Source of the DNA: Candidatus Levyibacteriota bacterium
GTDB taxonomy: Bacteria; Patescibacteriota; Microgenomatia; Levybacterales; UBA12049
Length of the DNA: 7,631 nt
Direction of reading: 5' to 3'
Assembly (NCBI GenBank): GCA_903872785.1
Contig: CAIQLZ010000001.1
Span: forward strand, 1-7,631
Part shown: positions 5,768 through 7,631 of the stretch, one piece after another
How positions within the stretch are numbered: the first letter of the stretch is position 1
Layout of the letters: the number at the start of each line of letters is the position of its first letter
Notes under the pieces: generated by a model
Database searches by the model: none
What the model saw: only the letters and a program-made list of their open reading frames with translations
Told to the model about the DNA's origin: nothing
Position numbers and translations under genes: made by a program

Positions 5768-6727
5768 TTAAATTATATTTCTCCAATAGTCCAGGGTATC
5801 TTTAAGCGTTGTTTCTATGGAAATTTGAGGTCTCCAGCCTGTAAGCTTTGTAAATTTGTCAGCATTGCAGGTCAAATCAGGATTATCACTTGGTCTAAAT
5901 AAGGCTTCGTCTTTTTCTATTTTTATTTTAGAGGAAGACATGGAAATTAATTTGTTTAAAATGTCAGACATTTTATATGAAATACCGGATCCTATGTTAT
6001 ACGCTTCTCCGCATTTTCCTTTTTCAATTGCAAGATCATAAGCGCGAACCATATCCTTAACATTTGTAAAATCTCTTTTTGATTCAAGATTTCCAACATG
6101 TAGAATTGGATCTTTTCTGCCTTTTTCTATTTCTGCAATCTGTTTGGCAAAAGAAGCAACAACAAAATTCGCAGACTGCCTAGGCCCAATATGATTAAAA
6201 GGCCTCACTCTGACTATTTGTAATTTGTAAGATAAAAAATAAGTAAGACCTAAAAAATCCTGAGCTATTTTAGACACGCTGTAAGGACTTGTCGGCATTA
6301 ACGGCGTTTCTTCATCAATAGGTAAATCTTCTTTTTTTACCATTCCGTAAATATCCGCAGAAGAAACAATCAGAATTTTCGTACTAAATAAATTATATTT
6401 TCGAACCGCCTCCAATAAATTAATCTCTAATGAAATATTATTTGTCAAAGTTGTTGTTGGATCCCTGAAGCTGTCTGCAGGAGAAGTCAAGGCAGCTAAA
6501 TGAAAAATTATTGACGGAGAAACACTTTCAATAATTTTAAAAACATTTTTTTCATCAGATAAATCTGCTTTTATTAGATTTAATTTACTCTCAATACGCT
6601 CAACATTACTTAAACTTTCTTTAAAAAAATAGGTTCCGCTGATATCGTATTTTTTAGTCAAAAGAAGATGTTCCGCAAGGTAGTTGCCGGCAAATCCAGT
6701 AACCCCGGTTATTAATACTTTTTTCAT
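5768..6727 (-). CDS. rmd: GDP-6-deoxy-4-keto-D-mannose reductase (GDP-D-rhamnose forming)
   Basis: This 319-residue short-chain dehydrogenase/reductase is predicted to reduce the Gmd product at C4 to GDP-D-rhamnose with NAD(P)H. The Rossmann motif is GVTGFAG (8-14). Further blocks are HLAALTSPADSF (76-87), VSSADIYG (121-128), SPYSVSK with catalytic Tyr149 and Lys153, RPFNHIGPRQSANFVVASFAKQIAEIEKG (175-203), VGNLESKRDFTNVKD (211-225) and TGWRPQISIETTLKDTLDYWR (296-316). The RPFNHIGPRQ and GNL-KRDFT-VKD blocks are typical of Rmd reductases, whereas fucose synthase (WcaG) would give a different pattern, so GDP-D-rhamnose is preferred over GDP-L-fucose. The start ATG (6727-6725) overlaps the dehydrogenase stop as ATGA, and GGAG at 6738-6735 sits 7 nt upstream, one of the few clear ribosome sites here. 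A related 4-keto-hexose reductase or epimerase remains possible. Confidence 0.88.
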   Translation of the reverse strand: MKKVLITGVTGFAGNYLAEHLLLTKKYDISGTYFFKESLSNVERIESKLNLIKADLSDEKNVFKIIESVSPSIIFHLAALTSPADSFRDPTTTLTNNISLEINLLEAVRKYNLFSTKILIVSSADIYGMVKKEDLPIDEETPLMPTSPYSVSKIAQDFLGLTYFLSYKLQIVRVRPFNHIGPRQSANFVVASFAKQIAEIEKGRKDPILHVGNLESKRDFTNVKDMVRAYDLAIEKGKCGEAYNIGSGISYKMSDILNKLISMSSSKIKIEKDEALFRPSDNPDLTCNADKFTKLTGWRPQISIETTLKDTLDYWRNII

Positions 6728-7631
6728 CGCCCAACTCCAGTATATATAAATCCTATTTCTCTTAATTTTTGAGGATCATATATATTTCTTCCATCCAATA
6801 GAATTGGTTTCTTCATACATTTCTTTATTTTCTCCAAATCAAGTTGCCTGAATTCATTCCATTCAGTCATTATAATCAGGATATCGCAATCTTTAGCAAC
6901 AGAATAAGGGTCAGATTGAAAATCAACACTTTTTAGAATTTTTTTTGCATTATTCATGGCAATAGGATCATAAACTTTTATCTTCGCTCCTTCCTGCAAA
7001 AGACTATTTACGACAACAATTGAAGGAGCATCTCTCATATCGTCTGTGTCAGGCTTAAAAGATAAACCTAAAATTCCAACTGTTTTTCCTTTGACTATTC
7101 CTCCCAACAGACTTTTTGATTTTTCAACTATCAGCTGCATTGCCTGTTGATTAATTTCTTCAACATCCTTAAGAAGAGAAAAATTATATCCTGCTTTTTT
7201 TGCAATTACTATCATTGCCCTTACGTCTTTTGGAAAACAGCTTCCTCCATATCCTGCCCCGGCAGACAAAAATTGACTACCAATTCTCCTGTCCAGTCCT
7301 ACTGCCTCCAATACTTTTAATCCATCCGCACCGGTTAACTCCGAAAGATGGGCAATCGCGTTAGCGTAAGATATTTTTGTAGCTAAAAATGAATTTGCAG
7401 CATATTTAATCATTTCTGCAGTTTCAATATTAGTTAACACATATTTCCCGTCAATAGGTTTATGAAGATCAACTAGTAATTTTTCTGCGGGTTTTGAATC
7501 TGTTCCTATTACAATTCTATCAGGATGAAGAGTGTCCGAAATTGCCTGACCTTCTCTTAGGAATTCCGGAATAGATGCAACGTCGAATGTCACGCTTTCG
7601 GATTTCGCCGCATTTATTATTTTTTTTGTTA
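6724..7631 (-). CDS. UDP-glucose 6-dehydrogenase (partial, N-terminus beyond right edge)
   Basis: This enzyme oxidises UDP-glucose to UDP-glucuronate with two NAD. About 301 residues of the C-terminal two-thirds are visible. Numbering from Val at 7593 as residue 1: FDVASIPEFLREG (3-15), TAEMIKYAANSFLATKIS (58-75) with the structural/catalytic Lys63 and Asn67, AGAGYGGSCFPKD (111-123) with catalytic Cys119 and Asp123, and the C-terminal UDP-binding domain with GILGLSFKPDTDDMRDAPS (173-191) and DGRNIYDP (267-274). The GTG at 7593 is not the start: the frame stays open to 7631 with 12 more codons (TKKIINAAKSES), and family members have a complete NAD-binding domain of over 100 residues before this point. 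Its stop overlaps the next start (ATGA). It probably supplies UDP-glucuronate to the decarboxylase further down the operon. UDP-glucose rather than UDP-N-acetyl-hexosamine is inferred from the PEFLREG and GGSCFPKD style. Confidence 0.93.
   Translation of the reverse strand, partial: TKKIINAAKSESVTFDVASIPEFLREGQAISDTLHPDRIVIGTDSKPAEKLLVDLHKPIDGKYVLTNIETAEMIKYAANSFLATKISYANAIAHLSELTGADGLKVLEAVGLDRRIGSQFLSAGAGYGGSCFPKDVRAMIVIAKKAGYNFSLLKDVEEINQQAMQLIVEKSKSLLGGIVKGKTVGILGLSFKPDTDDMRDAPSIVVVNSLLQEGAKIKVYDPIAMNNAKKILKSVDFQSDPYSVAKDCDILIIMTEWNEFRQLDLEKIKKCMKKPILLDGRNIYDPQKLREIGFIYTGVGR
6735..6738 (-). promoter_or_regulatory. Ribosome binding site of the rmd-like gene
   Basis: GGAG on the minus strand ends 7 nt before the ATG at 6727 and lies within the last codons of the dehydrogenase gene. 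With the ATGA overlap it fixes this start. Confidence 0.6.

Noticed and set aside
5856..6041. Plus-strand open frame of 61 codons
   Set aside because: It is antisense to the conserved C-terminal region of the rmd-like gene.
1..7631. CRISPR array, insertion sequence, tRNA or rRNA
   Set aside because: No regularly spaced direct repeats, transposase motifs or inverted terminal repeats, or cloverleaf sequence were seen; the only tandem repeat is the heptamer in the decarboxylase gene.

Overview
The window is an AT-rich bacterial segment that uses the standard bacterial code: TGA ends two of the genes, so the UGA-to-glycine code of Gracilibacteria/SR1 is excluded. The densely packed short genes, a DUF4446 membrane protein, a 47-residue DUF5679-type zinc ribbon, and a cassette of nucleotide-sugar enzymes beside lipid-linked-sugar transferases all look like Candidate Phyla Radiation bacteria, most likely Microgenomates/Patescibacteria. 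That lineage call is inference from gene content and composition; no marker gene is present.

Left part (1-506, minus strand). Bases 1-44 hold the first 14 codons of a gene that runs off the left edge and begins with a hydrophobic membrane or signal segment. It lies 3 nt downstream of a complete DUF4446 gene (48-506). Between 507 and 577 is a compact divergent promoter region in which two perfect TTGACA boxes face away from each other, 6 bp apart.

Middle part (578-1007, plus strand). A small two-gene unit encodes an 86-residue single-pass membrane protein of unknown function and the 47-residue four-cysteine zinc ribbon. It ends in an imperfect hairpin (1024-1055) and a strong GC-stem/T-tract terminator (1063-1092), which also lies just past the convergent operon from the right.

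Right part (1101-7631, minus strand). This is one tightly spaced operon, transcribed right to left and entering from beyond the right edge: UDP-glucose 6-dehydrogenase (partial), GDP-6-deoxy-4-keto-mannose reductase (rmd-like), GDP-mannose 4,6-dehydratase (gmd), UDP-glucuronate decarboxylase (UDP-xylose synthase-like), a GT2 polyprenyl-phosphate sugar synthase fused to a GtrA membrane domain, and a GT39-like GT-C membrane glycosyltransferase. Together these give two activated-sugar routes: UDP-glucose to UDP-glucuronate to UDP-xylose, and GDP-mannose to GDP-4-keto-6-deoxymannose to GDP-D-rhamnose. They also give a likely lipid-carrier route in which the GT2 charges a polyprenyl phosphate on the cytoplasmic face and the GT-C enzyme uses the charged lipid on the outer face. 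The likely purpose is decoration of a surface glycan or glycoprotein. The soluble transferases that would use GDP-D-rhamnose or UDP-xylose are not in the window.

There is no mobile element, CRISPR array, tRNA or rRNA, and no stretch over 300 bases without a gene. I found no clear undescribed system. The points most worth following are the back-to-back promoter palindrome, the in-gene heptanucleotide tandem repeat in the decarboxylase gene, the small zinc-ribbon/membrane-protein unit, and the hairpin before its terminator.
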